DNA from: an uncultured Ruminococcus sp.
Lineage (GTDB): Bacteria > Bacillota > Clostridia > Oscillospirales > Acutalibacteraceae
Direction of reading: 5' to 3'
Length of the DNA: 39,098 nucleotides
Assembly: GCA_902800005.1 (NCBI GenBank)
Contig: CADCCP010000009.1
Location: 1 to 39,098, forward strand
Shown one piece after another: positions 9,116 to 16,443 of this stretch. Numbering within the stretch: the stretch's first letter is position 1; each line of letters starts with the position of its first letter. The translations under genes and the position numbers were made by a program. The notes beneath the pieces were generated by a model. That model saw only the letters and a list, made by a program, of their open reading frames with translations. It made no database searches and was not told where the DNA came from.

Positions 9116-9714
9116 AGATCACATCAACGGAAGAACGTAGAAAAAGTCTGACGGCACTTTATATAGACGGTGAATATGCCGTGAGTGTGGATACGATGAC
9201 GTTTCTGTCAACAGGAAAAAAAGTCGGTTCGGAGATGACCGATGAAGAATTATATGATCTGATAGAAACGTCAAAGTATAACCGTGCCAAAGAAAAAGCC
9301 CTCTATCTGATAGAATACAGGGATCGCACAAAAAAGGAATTGTTTGATAAATTAGTAGTGCTTTTCGGGGAGAGTGCTTCTAAGCGTGCAATAGAGCGTT
9401 TAGAGGAATTAGGCTTGATAAATGATGAAAAATATGCCCGTGAATATGCGGAAGTTCTGCTTGACAGAAAAGGCTTTTCCCGTCAGAGAGCGGTTTTTGA
9501 ACTCATGAAAAAAGGCATTGACAAGGACGTTATCGAGGAAATTTTAGATGAACTTGAACCCGATCCCGTTGAACAGATAAAAAAATTGCTTGAAACAAAG
9601 TTTGCAAGACGACTTTCCAACGAAAAGAATATTGCAAAAACAGTAAACTCTCTGAAAGCAATGGGTTACAGATGGTCGGATATAAATGAAGCGATGAATA
9701 AAGAGTGGGATTGA
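9112..9714 (+). CDS. recX: RecA regulatory protein RecX
   Basis: RecX binds RecA filaments and limits their activity. The 200 residues show the three-helix repeats of the family: [21 protein letters not shown], then [23 protein letters not shown], then [23 protein letters not shown]. It overlaps recA by four bases and so is translationally coupled. The stop codon lies inside the loop of an intrinsic terminator hairpin, so the recA-recX transcript appears to end here. Confidence 0.94.
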   Translation: MKITSTEERRKSLTALYIDGEYAVSVDTMTFLSTGKKVGSEMTDEELYDLIETSKYNRAKEKALYLIEYRDRTKKELFDKLVVLFGESASKRAIERLEELGLINDEKYAREYAEVLLDRKGFSRQRAVFELMKKGIDKDVIEEILDELEPDPVEQIKKLLETKFARRLSNEKNIAKTVNSLKAMGYRWSDINEAMNKEWD

Positions 9715-9734
9715 CTCCCGCTCTTTTAATTTTG
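9700..9734 (+). terminator. Terminator overlapping the recX stop
   Basis: AAAGAGTGGGA and TCCCGCTCTTT pair around a TTGAC loop with a single G-U pair, followed by TTTTAATTTT. The recX stop lies in the loop. It separates recA-recX from the macro-TIR gene. Confidence 0.85.
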
Positions 9735-9736
9735 TG

Positions 9737-9765
9737 TTGTAATTTCGTGAAAAGTGTAATATAAT
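9737..9765 (+). promoter_or_regulatory. Promoter of the macro-TIR/rimO/pgsA run
   Basis: TTGTAA (9737-9742), a 17-base spacer and a perfect TATAAT (9760-9765). It begins three bases after the recX terminator T-run and lies 32 bases before the TIR start. No other strong promoter or terminator is evident before rimO. Confidence 0.75.
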
Positions 9766-9797
9766 AAAATTAACCTAAATTGAGGAGTGAAAAATTA

Positions 9798-10859
9798 ATG
9801 GAATATATGACAAAACTTGATATAGATACAAAGTACGGAAAGAAAACAATATCGGTATCTTGCATGGATATAACACATTTGTATAATTACCTTGATATAA
9901 TGACTATCTCGGCATTTTATCGTTCCTACAGTCCGACTCCACGAACATTGTTGGGTGCATTGAGGGATCATAGTATAAATATTGATGAACTTTCTTATGA
10001 ACCTGATATAGATTTGAGGAAAATCAGTAATATATGGCTTTCAAAAGAGCTTGCAAATGTTGAACTGCCGATAAGAAGGATAGGCTGTATCGAAACTTCA
10101 CCTTATACCTATGAAAGAAATGCATGGCAATATAAGGAAAAAGAGATCTTATCCTCAATAAAGGCCTATTTTAAAATGCTGGATATAGCATCTATAAGCG
10201 GTGTATCCGTTGAAAACATTGGAATGCCTATTATAGGTGGAGGGGCACAGAAAATTTCAATGGATATGATCGCTGTTCCTGTTTTGAATGAATGTCTTGA
10301 TTTTTTGAAAACAAATGAGTTTGTAAAGAATATTTATATTATCACCAATAATCCGAATCAGGCATATAAAATGGCAAACACAGTAGATAATTCATATTCA
10401 ATTGTAAGAAACAGAAATTTGTATTCCAAAGAAAATAAAAGTATTTCAGGCAGTCCGCTCATCTTTATCAGCTATTCTTCAAAAGATAAGAATATAGCAG
10501 ATAACTTATGCTCAAAATTCGAGAAGAATGGTGTGCGTGTTTGGTATGCTCCAAGAAATGTTGATGAAAGTTCTTATGCGAGTTCTATAGTAAGTGCCTT
10601 GACAAGATCATCTCATTTCGTGGTGATTTTGAGCAAAAATAGTTTTTGTTCAAATCATGTTTTGAATGAGGTTGACCTTGCATTTCAGGAACTTCATAGA
10701 AATATAAAATTTTATCCTTTGAAAATCGATGAGGAAGATATGAGCTCCGGATTTAAATATTATCTTTCACGTTATCATTGGATGGATGCCCATGTTCCGC
10801 CAATAGAAAAACGGCTTGATGAATTTGTGAATAAAATATTGTCAGAATTGGATAAATAG
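9798..10859 (+). CDS. Macro-like domain / TIR domain fusion protein
   Basis: Soluble 353-residue protein with no transmembrane segment. The C-terminal TIR domain covers about 220-350: it starts PLIFISYSSKDKN, has the typical KNGVRVWYAPRNV and ALTRSSHFVVILSKNS, and a putative NAD-cleaving glutamate at E291 in SNHVLNEV. The N-terminal half resembles a divergent macro (ADP-ribose-binding) fold: strand SVSCMDIT, then IGMPIIGGGAQ with a glycine-rich loop at 147-149, then VKNIYIITNNP. The usual macro NAAN motif is missing, so this part is less certain. By analogy with bacterial TIR immune effectors (Thoeris and related systems), an NAD-depleting or signalling defence role is inferred. The ATG at 9798 follows GAGGAG; an upstream TTG at 9780 lacks a ribosome site. 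It has its own promoter and lies 12 bases before rimO. Confidence 0.85.
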   Translation: MEYMTKLDIDTKYGKKTISVSCMDITHLYNYLDIMTISAFYRSYSPTPRTLLGALRDHSINIDELSYEPDIDLRKISNIWLSKELANVELPIRRIGCIETSPYTYERNAWQYKEKEILSSIKAYFKMLDIASISGVSVENIGMPIIGGGAQKISMDMIAVPVLNECLDFLKTNEFVKNIYIITNNPNQAYKMANTVDNSYSIVRNRNLYSKENKSISGSPLIFISYSSKDKNIADNLCSKFEKNGVRVWYAPRNVDESSYASSIVSALTRSSHFVVILSKNSFCSNHVLNEVDLAFQELHRNIKFYPLKIDEEDMSSGFKYYLSRYHWMDAHVPPIEKRLDEFVNKILSELDK

Positions 10860-10871
10860 GAGGAATCAAGA

Positions 10872-12200
10872 ATGGCTGAAAGAGTAGGAATGGTATGTCT
10901 CGGATGTGCAAAGAACCGTGTTGATGGAGAGATGATGTTGTACAGCCTGCGTGAAGCGGGATATGAATTGGTAGCAGACGTGGCAAACAGTGAAGTTGCG
11001 ATAGTCAATACCTGCGGATTCATAGAGGATGCCAAACAGGAAAGCATTGATGAAATACTTGAACTTGCCGAACTTAAAAAAGAGGGTAAAATAAAAGCAA
11101 TTATCGTAACGGGCTGTCTTGCGGAAAGGTATCAGGCAGAAGTCATGAAAGAACTTTATGAAGTTGATGCCGTTATCGGAATAGGGGCAAATCAAAATAT
11201 TGCCCAAGTCGTTAAGGAAGTTCTTGATGGCAAGAAAAAAGAACTCTTTCCCGATAAAGAAGAATTGGCTTTATGCGGCGGCAGAGTCAGAACGACACCT
11301 TTTTATTATGCGTATCTCAAAATTGCAGAGGGCTGCGACAATAAATGTACATACTGTGCGATTCCCATGATAAGAGGTAAATTCAGAAGTCGTCCTATGG
11401 AAGATATTCTCAAAGAGGCAAGGGAGCTTTCTGAAAAGGGCGTTAAAGAATTGATTTTAATTGCACAAGATACAAGTTATTATGGAGAGGATATTTACGG
11501 AAAACCTTATTTGTCCGAACTTTTGAAGGAATTATGCAAAATAGAGAGTGTTAAATATCTGAGAGTTTTATATTGCTATCCCGACAGAATGACAGATGAA
11601 TTGATAGATACCTTTGCAAGTGAGGAAAAAATCATTAAATACATTGATATACCTTTGCAGCACTGCAACGGAAATGTCTTAAAGAGAATGCATCGTCACG
11701 GCAACAGGGAGATTTTAACGGCACTTGTAAATAAAATGCGTGAAAGAGTGCCGGGAATTACTGTGAGAACAACATTTATGACGGGATTCCCCGGCGAAAC
11801 CGAAGAAGAATTTGCGGAGTTGTCGGAGTTTGTCAATGAGATGAAGTTTGAAAGAATGGGTTGTTTTGCGTATTCAATGGAAGAAGATACCCCTGCGGCA
11901 AAGATGAAAGATCAGCTTGATGAAGATACCAAAAAACACCGTCAGGAAATTCTCATGGAACAACAACAAATCATCATGGCGGAAAATGCACAAAAGATGA
12001 TAGGTAAGACGATAAAAGTATTGTGTGAGGGCTTTGACAGATTGGCGGAATGTTTCTTTGGAAGAAGTTCGGCGGATGCTCCCGAAGTTGACGGAAAAGT
12101 GTTTATCATAGCTGAGGATAAAAAGCCCAAAATCGGCGATATAGTTGAAGTCGAAATAAGCGATACACTTGATTGTGATTTAGTAGGTATAATGCGTTGA
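10872..12200 (+). CDS. rimO: Ribosomal protein S12 methylthiotransferase
   Basis: Radical-SAM enzyme that adds a methylthio group to a conserved aspartate of ribosomal protein S12; cytosolic. The N-terminal cluster domain has cysteines in GCAKNRVD, NTCGF and VTGCLAERY. The radical-SAM cluster is C155/C159/C162 (GCDNKCTYC) and the C-terminus is a TRAM-like domain. The LGCAKN start and RGKFRSRP separate it from MiaB. At 442 residues it has the normal length. GGAGGAATC precedes the ATG. The gene lies 12 bases after the TIR gene and 19 bases before mntA, in one apparent transcript with pgsA. Confidence 0.96.
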   Translation: MAERVGMVCLGCAKNRVDGEMMLYSLREAGYELVADVANSEVAIVNTCGFIEDAKQESIDEILELAELKKEGKIKAIIVTGCLAERYQAEVMKELYEVDAVIGIGANQNIAQVVKEVLDGKKKELFPDKEELALCGGRVRTTPFYYAYLKIAEGCDNKCTYCAIPMIRGKFRSRPMEDILKEARELSEKGVKELILIAQDTSYYGEDIYGKPYLSELLKELCKIESVKYLRVLYCYPDRMTDELIDTFASEEKIIKYIDIPLQHCNGNVLKRMHRHGNREILTALVNKMRERVPGITVRTTFMTGFPGETEEEFAELSEFVNEMKFERMGCFAYSMEEDTPAAKMKDQLDEDTKKHRQEILMEQQQIIMAENAQKMIGKTIKVLCEGFDRLAECFFGRSSADAPEVDGKVFIIAEDKKPKIGDIVEVEISDTLDCDLVGIMR

Positions 12201-12219
12201 TATATTTGGAGATGGTAAA

Positions 12220-12522
12220 ATGTCGGATATAATTTTATCGTTCAGCGATATTCAGAGAATTGTCAAACCGCTTGCCGAAAAGTATCATATAAATGAAGTA
12301 TATATTTTCGGTTCATACGCAAGAAGTGAGGCAACCGAAAACAGTGATATAGATTTTCTCGTGTTTGGCGGAAAGGATTTTAAATTGACATCTGTTTTTG
12401 CATTTGCGGAAGAATTAAGAATGTTGATAAATAAAGAAATTGATGTTTTTGAAATCAACGAGATAAATCAAAACAGTTCTTTCTATCAAACGATAATGAA
12501 AGAGAGGATAAAAGTAGCATGA
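12220..12522 (+). CDS. mntA: MntA-type nucleotidyltransferase antitoxin
   Basis: Minimal nucleotidyltransferase (MNT) of 100 residues. The family motif GSX10DXD is exact: G31-S32, ten residues, D43-I44-D45, and a third carboxylate at D75 (NKEIDVFEI). Characterised relatives inactivate the partner HEPN toxin by transferring AMP residues to a tyrosine of that toxin. The gene overlaps its partner by four bases (12519-12522), the usual antitoxin-first order. It is placed 19 bases after rimO with no visible promoter of its own. Other MNT proteins act in antibiotic modification, but the HEPN neighbour makes the toxin-antitoxin reading strong. Confidence 0.9.
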   Translation: MSDIILSFSDIQRIVKPLAEKYHINEVYIFGSYARSEATENSDIDFLVFGGKDFKLTSVFAFAEELRMLINKEIDVFEINEINQNSSFYQTIMKERIKVA

Positions 12523-12869
12523 AATATTCTGATAAACAGAGATTGCAGAAAATATCAGAGAATGCCGATAAACTGCTTAACTACATTTCAGAAAATAAAG
12601 TAACAAAAGAAAATCTTTTAAACGATTATGCTTTACAGTGGCTTGTAACAACACCGCTTTACAATATCGGAGAACACGTTTATTATCTTTCGGATGAGTA
12701 TAAAAACAATCATTCCGAAATACAGTGGTATATGATAGCAGGATTACGTCACAGGCTTGTCCATAATTATGACGGTACAAATTGGAATATAATTGCGGAG
12801 GTCGTATTTGATGAATTTCCGATACTTGCCGGACAGGTCAAAGAATTACTGCAAGGAAAGGAATTTTAA
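12519..12869 (+). CDS. hepT: HepT-like HEPN-domain ribonuclease toxin
   Basis: All-helical HEPN protein of 116 residues. The RX4HXY motif is intact: R77, H82 and Y84 in LRHRLVHNYDG. R and H form the RNase site at the dimer interface, and the tyrosine is the AMP-acceptor in studied HepT proteins. The helix ALQWLVTTPLYNIGEHVYYLS is the second conserved segment of the family. The target is likely RNA or tRNA, judging from the family only. Translation is coupled to mntA by overlap. The last codons of hepT carry the ribosome binding site (AAGGAAAGGA) of pgsA, whose start is one base after the hepT stop. Confidence 0.9.
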   Translation: MKYSDKQRLQKISENADKLLNYISENKVTKENLLNDYALQWLVTTPLYNIGEHVYYLSDEYKNNHSEIQWYMIAGLRHRLVHNYDGTNWNIIAEVVFDEFPILAGQVKELLQGKEF

Positions 12870-12870
12870 A

Positions 12871-13437
12871 ATGAACTTGCCGAATAAATTAACGGTGTTA
12901 AGACTGATATTAGTACCGTTTTATGTATTTTTTCTTTTAATGCCGATAATACCGCACCATTATTTGATAGCATTAGTGATATTTGCAGTCGCTTCATACA
13001 CAGACCATCTTGACGGAAAAATTGCCCGTAAATACAACATGATAACGGATTTCGGAAAATTTGCCGATCCGTTGGCGGATAAAGTCATGATAGTATCTGC
13101 ATTGGCTTGTTTCGTTGAATTGGGCTTGACAAGTGCAGTTGCACTCATAATAATTCTTGCAAGGGAGTTCACCGTGACCTCTATAAGACTTGTCGCATCA
13201 AGTCAGGGAAAAGTTGTTGCAGCGAATATCTGGGGCAAGGTCAAGACCGTTTCTCAGATAATAGCCGTATTTGTTATAATGCTCATGCAGTATTTGATTG
13301 AGATAAGTGTCATTGAAAATGCTTTATGGGTTCATATCGTATGTGACGGCTTGATGTGGCTGTCGGTATTCTTTACACTGCTGTCGGGAGTTATCTACAT
13401 AGTACAGAATTTTGAGTTTATAAAAAATGCAAAGTAA
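12871..13437 (+). CDS. pgsA: CDP-diacylglycerol--glycerol-3-phosphate 3-phosphatidyltransferase
   Basis: Integral membrane enzyme that makes phosphatidylglycerophosphate, the first committed step to phosphatidylglycerol. The CDP-alcohol phosphotransferase motif is complete: D45-x2-D48-G49-x2-A-R-x8-G-x3-D-x3-D. Hydrophobic segments at about 12-33, 85-105, 125-145 and 152-178 match a multi-pass protein of 188 residues. The ATG at 12871 gives the standard start MNLPNKLTVLRL and has AAGGAAAGGA upstream inside hepT. An in-frame upstream start would extend it implausibly into hepT. The recA/pgsA neighbourhood is conserved in Firmicutes; the toxin-antitoxin genes are the inserts. Confidence 0.96.
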   Translation: MNLPNKLTVLRLILVPFYVFFLLMPIIPHHYLIALVIFAVASYTDHLDGKIARKYNMITDFGKFADPLADKVMIVSALACFVELGLTSAVALIIILAREFTVTSIRLVASSQGKVVAANIWGKVKTVSQIIAVFVIMLMQYLIEISVIENALWVHIVCDGLMWLSVFFTLLSGVIYIVQNFEFIKNAK

Positions 13438-13454
13438 ATTTTTTTGAAAAGCTA

Positions 13455-13483
13455 TTCACTTTTCGTAAAAGATAGTGTATAAT
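13455..13483 (+). promoter_or_regulatory. Promoter of the cysE T-box transcript
   Basis: TTCACT (13455-13460), a 17-base spacer and a perfect TATAAT (13478-13483). The T-box leader begins just downstream. Confidence 0.6.
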
Positions 13484-13489
13484 AGTAAT

Positions 13490-13731
13490 GCACAATGAAT
13501 TGTAAAAGGCTTTGATAAAGAGAAGTAACGGGAATATTGCTTTCAACAGAGAAATGCCGTAAGGTGAGAGGGCATTGTAAGTGATTCCGTGAAATGCACT
13601 TTTGAGCTTGCAGGGGGAAATGAGTATCTCTGTACGGCTGCCGCCGTTATCGGCTAATGAGTATCTTTACGGGTGGAACCGTGCAGTTTTTTTGCTGTAC
13701 CCCTATGTGTATCGGGGTACGGCATTTTTTA
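13490..13731 (+). promoter_or_regulatory. T-box riboswitch, tRNA-Cys type
   Basis: Leader RNA that reads uncharged tRNA. It shows GAGAAGTAACGGG at the base of stem I, a probable specifier loop GAAATGCAC with the Cys codon TGC at 13595-13597, and the T-box core GGGTGGAACCG at 13671-13681. The antiterminator can be drawn directly: GGG and GTGCAG pair with CTGTAC and CCC, leaving TGGAACC as the bulge that binds the tRNA 3' end. This excludes the terminator at 13694-13723, which uses the same CTGTACCCC. Uncharged tRNA-Cys should therefore switch on cysE-cysS. Confidence 0.93.
13694..13730 (+). terminator. T-box terminator hairpin
   Basis: GCTGTACCCC pairs with GGGGTACGGC (one G-U pair) around a ten-base loop, followed by ATTTTTT. 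It competes with the antiterminator of the T-box. Confidence 0.9.
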
Positions 13732-13747
13732 TTTGGGGGTGAATTGA

Positions 13748-14401
13748 TTGTTTGATAAACTCAAAGAGGAACTTGATTCAATCATGGAACGTGATCCTGC
13801 CGCAAGGAGCAGATTTGAAGTTTACACGCTGTATTCGGGCTTTAAAGCCGTCAGAGCTTACAGAAAGGCAAACTGGTTTTACAGGCACAACATGAAGTAT
13901 ATTGCAAGGTGGATCTCCCAAAGAGCGAGGCATAAAACGGGTATCGAGATACACCCCGGGGCAACTATTGGTAAAGGCTTGTTTATCGATCACGGAATGG
14001 GAGTTGTCATAGGTGAAACGGCTGAAATAGGCGACTACTGCACGATATATCAAAATGTGACACTCGGCGGTACAGGCAAGGATCATGGCAAGCGTCACCC
14101 GACACTTGGAAATAACGTACTTGTGGGAGCGGGTGCGAGAGTTCTCGGACCTTTCAAAGTCGGCGACAATGCACGAATTGCGGCAGGTGCGGTTGTATTG
14201 ACGGAAGTACCCGAAAATGCAACGGCTGTAGGCGTACCTGCAAAGGTCGTTAGGATAAACGGTGAAAAAGTGAGATGTCAGGAGCTTGACCAGATACATT
14301 TTACCGATCCCGTTGCACAGAGATTCTGCGTGCTTGAAGAAGAAATTGACAGGCTTAAAAAAGAGCTTGACGAGATAAAACGAAAGGAAGATGTCAAATG
14401 A
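13748..14401 (+). CDS. cysE: Serine O-acetyltransferase
   Basis: Transfers acetyl from acetyl-CoA to serine to give O-acetylserine, the precursor of cysteine; cytosolic. The 217 residues comprise a short helical N-terminus, then a left-handed beta-helix of hexapeptide repeats (GIEIHPGATIGKGLFIDHG, AEIGDYCTIYQNVTLGG, NNVLVGAGARVLG) with active-site histidine candidates in IDHG and GKRHP. The C-terminal 30 residues are charged and helical. The start is TTG at 13748, supported by GGGGGTGA eight bases upstream. It is the first gene behind the tRNA-Cys T-box and overlaps cysS by four bases. Confidence 0.95.
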   Translation: MFDKLKEELDSIMERDPAARSRFEVYTLYSGFKAVRAYRKANWFYRHNMKYIARWISQRARHKTGIEIHPGATIGKGLFIDHGMGVVIGETAEIGDYCTIYQNVTLGGTGKDHGKRHPTLGNNVLVGAGARVLGPFKVGDNARIAAGAVVLTEVPENATAVGVPAKVVRINGEKVRCQELDQIHFTDPVAQRFCVLEEEIDRLKKELDEIKRKEDVK

Positions 14402-15795
14402 AAATTTACAATACCATGACAAGACAGAAAGAGGAATTGCAGACAATTACACCGAATGAAGTGAAAATATACGCCTGCGGTCCTACTGTGTACAATTTTA
14501 TACACATAGGAAATGCCCGTCCGATATGCGTTTTCGACACGTTCAGGAGATATTTGGAATACAGAGGTTACAAAGTGACTTTTGTGCAGAATTTCACGGA
14601 CATTGATGATAAGATCATCAAGAGAGCAAATGAAGAAAACAGTGATTATCTGACGGTATCGGAAAAGTATATTGCAGAGTACAAGAAAGATGCAAAAGGC
14701 TTGAATGTGCGTGAAGCAAGCGTTCACCCCCGTGCGACAGAGAATGTCAAGCAGATAATCGACATGGTCAAAACTCTTGAAGAAAAGGGTTATGCCTATT
14801 CAACGGAATACGGAGATGTATATTTCCGCACAAACAGATTTAAAGAATACGGCAAGCTGTCACATCAGCCGCTTGAAGATCTGGAAGCAGGTGCAAGGAT
14901 ACAGATAGGTGAAACAAAGGAAGATCCGATGGATTTTGCATTGTGGAAGGGTGCAAAGCCCGGCGAACCTGCATGGGAATCCCCTTGGGGCAAGGGTAGA
15001 CCGGGTTGGCATATTGAGTGTTCGACAATGGCAAAAAGATATTTGGGTGAAACGATAGATATACATTGCGGCGGTCAAGACTTGGTATTCCCACATCATG
15101 AAAATGAAATTGCACAGAGTGAATGCTGCAATGGTGTACCTTTTGCACACTACTGGATGCACAATGGTTATATAAACGTGGATAACAAGAAAATGTCAAA
15201 GTCACTGAACAATTTCTTTACTGTCAGGGACGTTGCCGAAAAATACGGCTATGAACCGATAAGATATTTGATGTTGTCCTCACATTACAGAAGTCCTATA
15301 AACTATTCTGTTGAAATAATCGAACAATGCAAGTCTGCACTTGAAAGACTTTATAACTGCCGTGATGACTTGAAACTGTTGATGGACAATGCACCATCAG
15401 GTGAAAAAGACGGTGAGGACAAAATAAAAGACCTGCTTTTGACACACAAAGCAGATTTCATTACAGCTATGGACGATGATTTCAATACATCTGACGGTAT
15501 CACAGCACTGTTTGAACTTGCAAGGGATATAAATTCCAATGTATGCGTGAAAACAAGCCCGTCAAAAGAATTATGTAAGTTTGCGTATGACTTGTATATG
15601 GAGATCGCAGATGTATTGGGCTTGCTTTACACGGAAAAAGAAGATAAAGTGGAAGATGACGTTCAGGCACTCATTGAAAAGAGGAATGCTGCAAGAAAGA
15701 GTAAGAATTGGGCAGAGGCTGACAGGATAAGAGATGAACTTAAAGCAAAGGGCATTACTATAAAAGATACGCCTAACGGTACGGTGATCGTATGA
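14398..15795 (+). CDS. cysS: Cysteinyl-tRNA synthetase
   Basis: Class I synthetase that charges tRNA-Cys; cytosolic. The 465 residues include HIGN at 36-39 (HIGH motif), KMSKS at 265-269, a zinc ligand at C27 (YACGPT), a second in HIECS, and HHENE for the remaining ligands. The ATG overlaps the cysE stop and the gene overlaps cdd by four bases. Pairing cysteine synthesis with cysteine charging under one T-box gives a consistent response to cysteine shortage. Confidence 0.98.
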   Translation: MKIYNTMTRQKEELQTITPNEVKIYACGPTVYNFIHIGNARPICVFDTFRRYLEYRGYKVTFVQNFTDIDDKIIKRANEENSDYLTVSEKYIAEYKKDAKGLNVREASVHPRATENVKQIIDMVKTLEEKGYAYSTEYGDVYFRTNRFKEYGKLSHQPLEDLEAGARIQIGETKEDPMDFALWKGAKPGEPAWESPWGKGRPGWHIECSTMAKRYLGETIDIHCGGQDLVFPHHENEIAQSECCNGVPFAHYWMHNGYINVDNKKMSKSLNNFFTVRDVAEKYGYEPIRYLMLSSHYRSPINYSVEIIEQCKSALERLYNCRDDLKLLMDNAPSGEKDGEDKIKDLLLTHKADFITAMDDDFNTSDGITALFELARDINSNVCVKTSPSKELCKFAYDLYMEIADVLGLLYTEKEDKVEDDVQALIEKRNAARKSKNWAEADRIRDELKAKGITIKDTPNGTVIV

Positions 15796-16181
15796 GAGAG
15801 CTTATCGAAAAGGCACTCCAAGCAAGAGAAAAAGCCTATGCACCATACTCGAAATTCAAGGTAGGAACGGCACTTCTGACAAAAGACGGTAAAATTTATA
15901 CAGGCTGCAACGTGGAAAATGTTTCATATCCTGTGGGAATATGTGCAGAGAGAACTGCCATTTCAAAGGCGGTCGCAGACGGCGAAAGGAATTTTACAGC
16001 TATTGCGATAGTCGGCAGCGGTGAAGATCACTGTATGCCTTGCGGAATGTGCAGGCAGTTCATGGCGGAATTTTGTAAAGGTAACTTTGATGTAATTGTA
16101 GCAAAAAGCATTGATGATTATAAGATCATCAAAATGAGTGAACTTTTACCGCACACATTTAAAATGATAAATGAGGAGTGA
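15792..16181 (+). CDS. cdd: Cytidine deaminase
   Basis: Deaminates cytidine and deoxycytidine to the uridine forms for pyrimidine salvage. The 129 residues carry the zinc site C51-x-E53 (CAE, the glutamate being the proton shuttle) and C84-x2-C87 (PCGMC), as in the small homotetrameric type. It overlaps cysS by four bases and so sits in the T-box operon, although its job is unrelated to cysteine. Its final codons (…NEE) and stop are formed by the heptad repeat at 16169, so the C-terminal tail may be a repeat-derived replacement. Confidence 0.96.
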   Translation: MRELIEKALQAREKAYAPYSKFKVGTALLTKDGKIYTGCNVENVSYPVGICAERTAISKAVADGERNFTAIAIVGSGEDHCMPCGMCRQFMAEFCKGNFDVIVAKSIDDYKIIKMSELLPHTFKMINEE

Positions 16182-16224
16182 GGAATGAGGAACATTCCTC
16201 ATTTATCATTCCTCATTCCTCATT
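16169..16224. repeat. Heptad intergenic repeat, copy 2 (palindromic)
   Basis: Heptads of AATGAGG type run into an inverted set of ATTCCTC heptads, with AATGAGGAA facing TTCCTCATT around a single central base, then ATCATTCCTCATTCCTCATT. The longest copy in the window. It contains the cdd stop and could fold into a stem that ends the cysE-cysS-cdd transcript, though no T-run follows. Confidence 0.85.
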
Positions 16225-16228
16225 GTAT

Positions 16229-16366
16229 TCAGTCTTCGTAATAAGTCTGGAATTTCTCGCAGTTTTCTGTTTTGTTGCCGCAGGCTTTGTCACAGCAGTT
16301 ATCCGGCTGAGGTTTTGTGTTGGCATTGGTGCTGTTGGTATTATTCTTTTTCTTGTTTTTACTCAT
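16229..16366 (-). CDS. Small cysteine-containing peptide (45 residues)
   Basis: A short minus-strand frame not related to any family I can name. The ATG at 16366 is preceded on its strand by AGAAAGGTGG at nine bases, a good ribosome binding site, and the frame ends in TGA at 16231-16229. The product begins MSKNKKKNN, has a polar asparagine/threonine/lysine linker, then a cysteine cluster CCDKACGNK and a further cysteine (ENC), and an acidic end. The five cysteines might bind a metal. It is divergent from the RsmF-like gene and convergent with cdd. No hydrophobic segment is present, so it is probably cytosolic. Confidence 0.65.
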   Translation of the reverse strand: MSKNKKKNNTNSTNANTKPQPDNCCDKACGNKTENCEKFQTYYED

Positions 16367-16410
16367 GTTTATGACCACCTTTCTGTAAAAGAGTTTTTGC
16401 AGGTCTTAGT

Positions 16411-16428
16411 GAAAATATACATATTTTC
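16411..16428. repeat. Perfect palindrome before the RsmF-like gene
   Basis: GAAAATAT and ATATTTTC flank an AC centre, directly before the GGAGG site at 16429-16433. It could be an operator or a hairpin adjoining the ribosome binding site; no regulator is identified. Confidence 0.5.
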
Positions 16429-16443
16429 GGAGGAAAAAATTTT

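Noticed and set aside
9798-10859. Two-gene Thoeris system
   Set aside because: A TIR protein is present but no ThsA-type partner lies nearby; the neighbours are recX and rimO. The gene looks like a stand-alone fusion.
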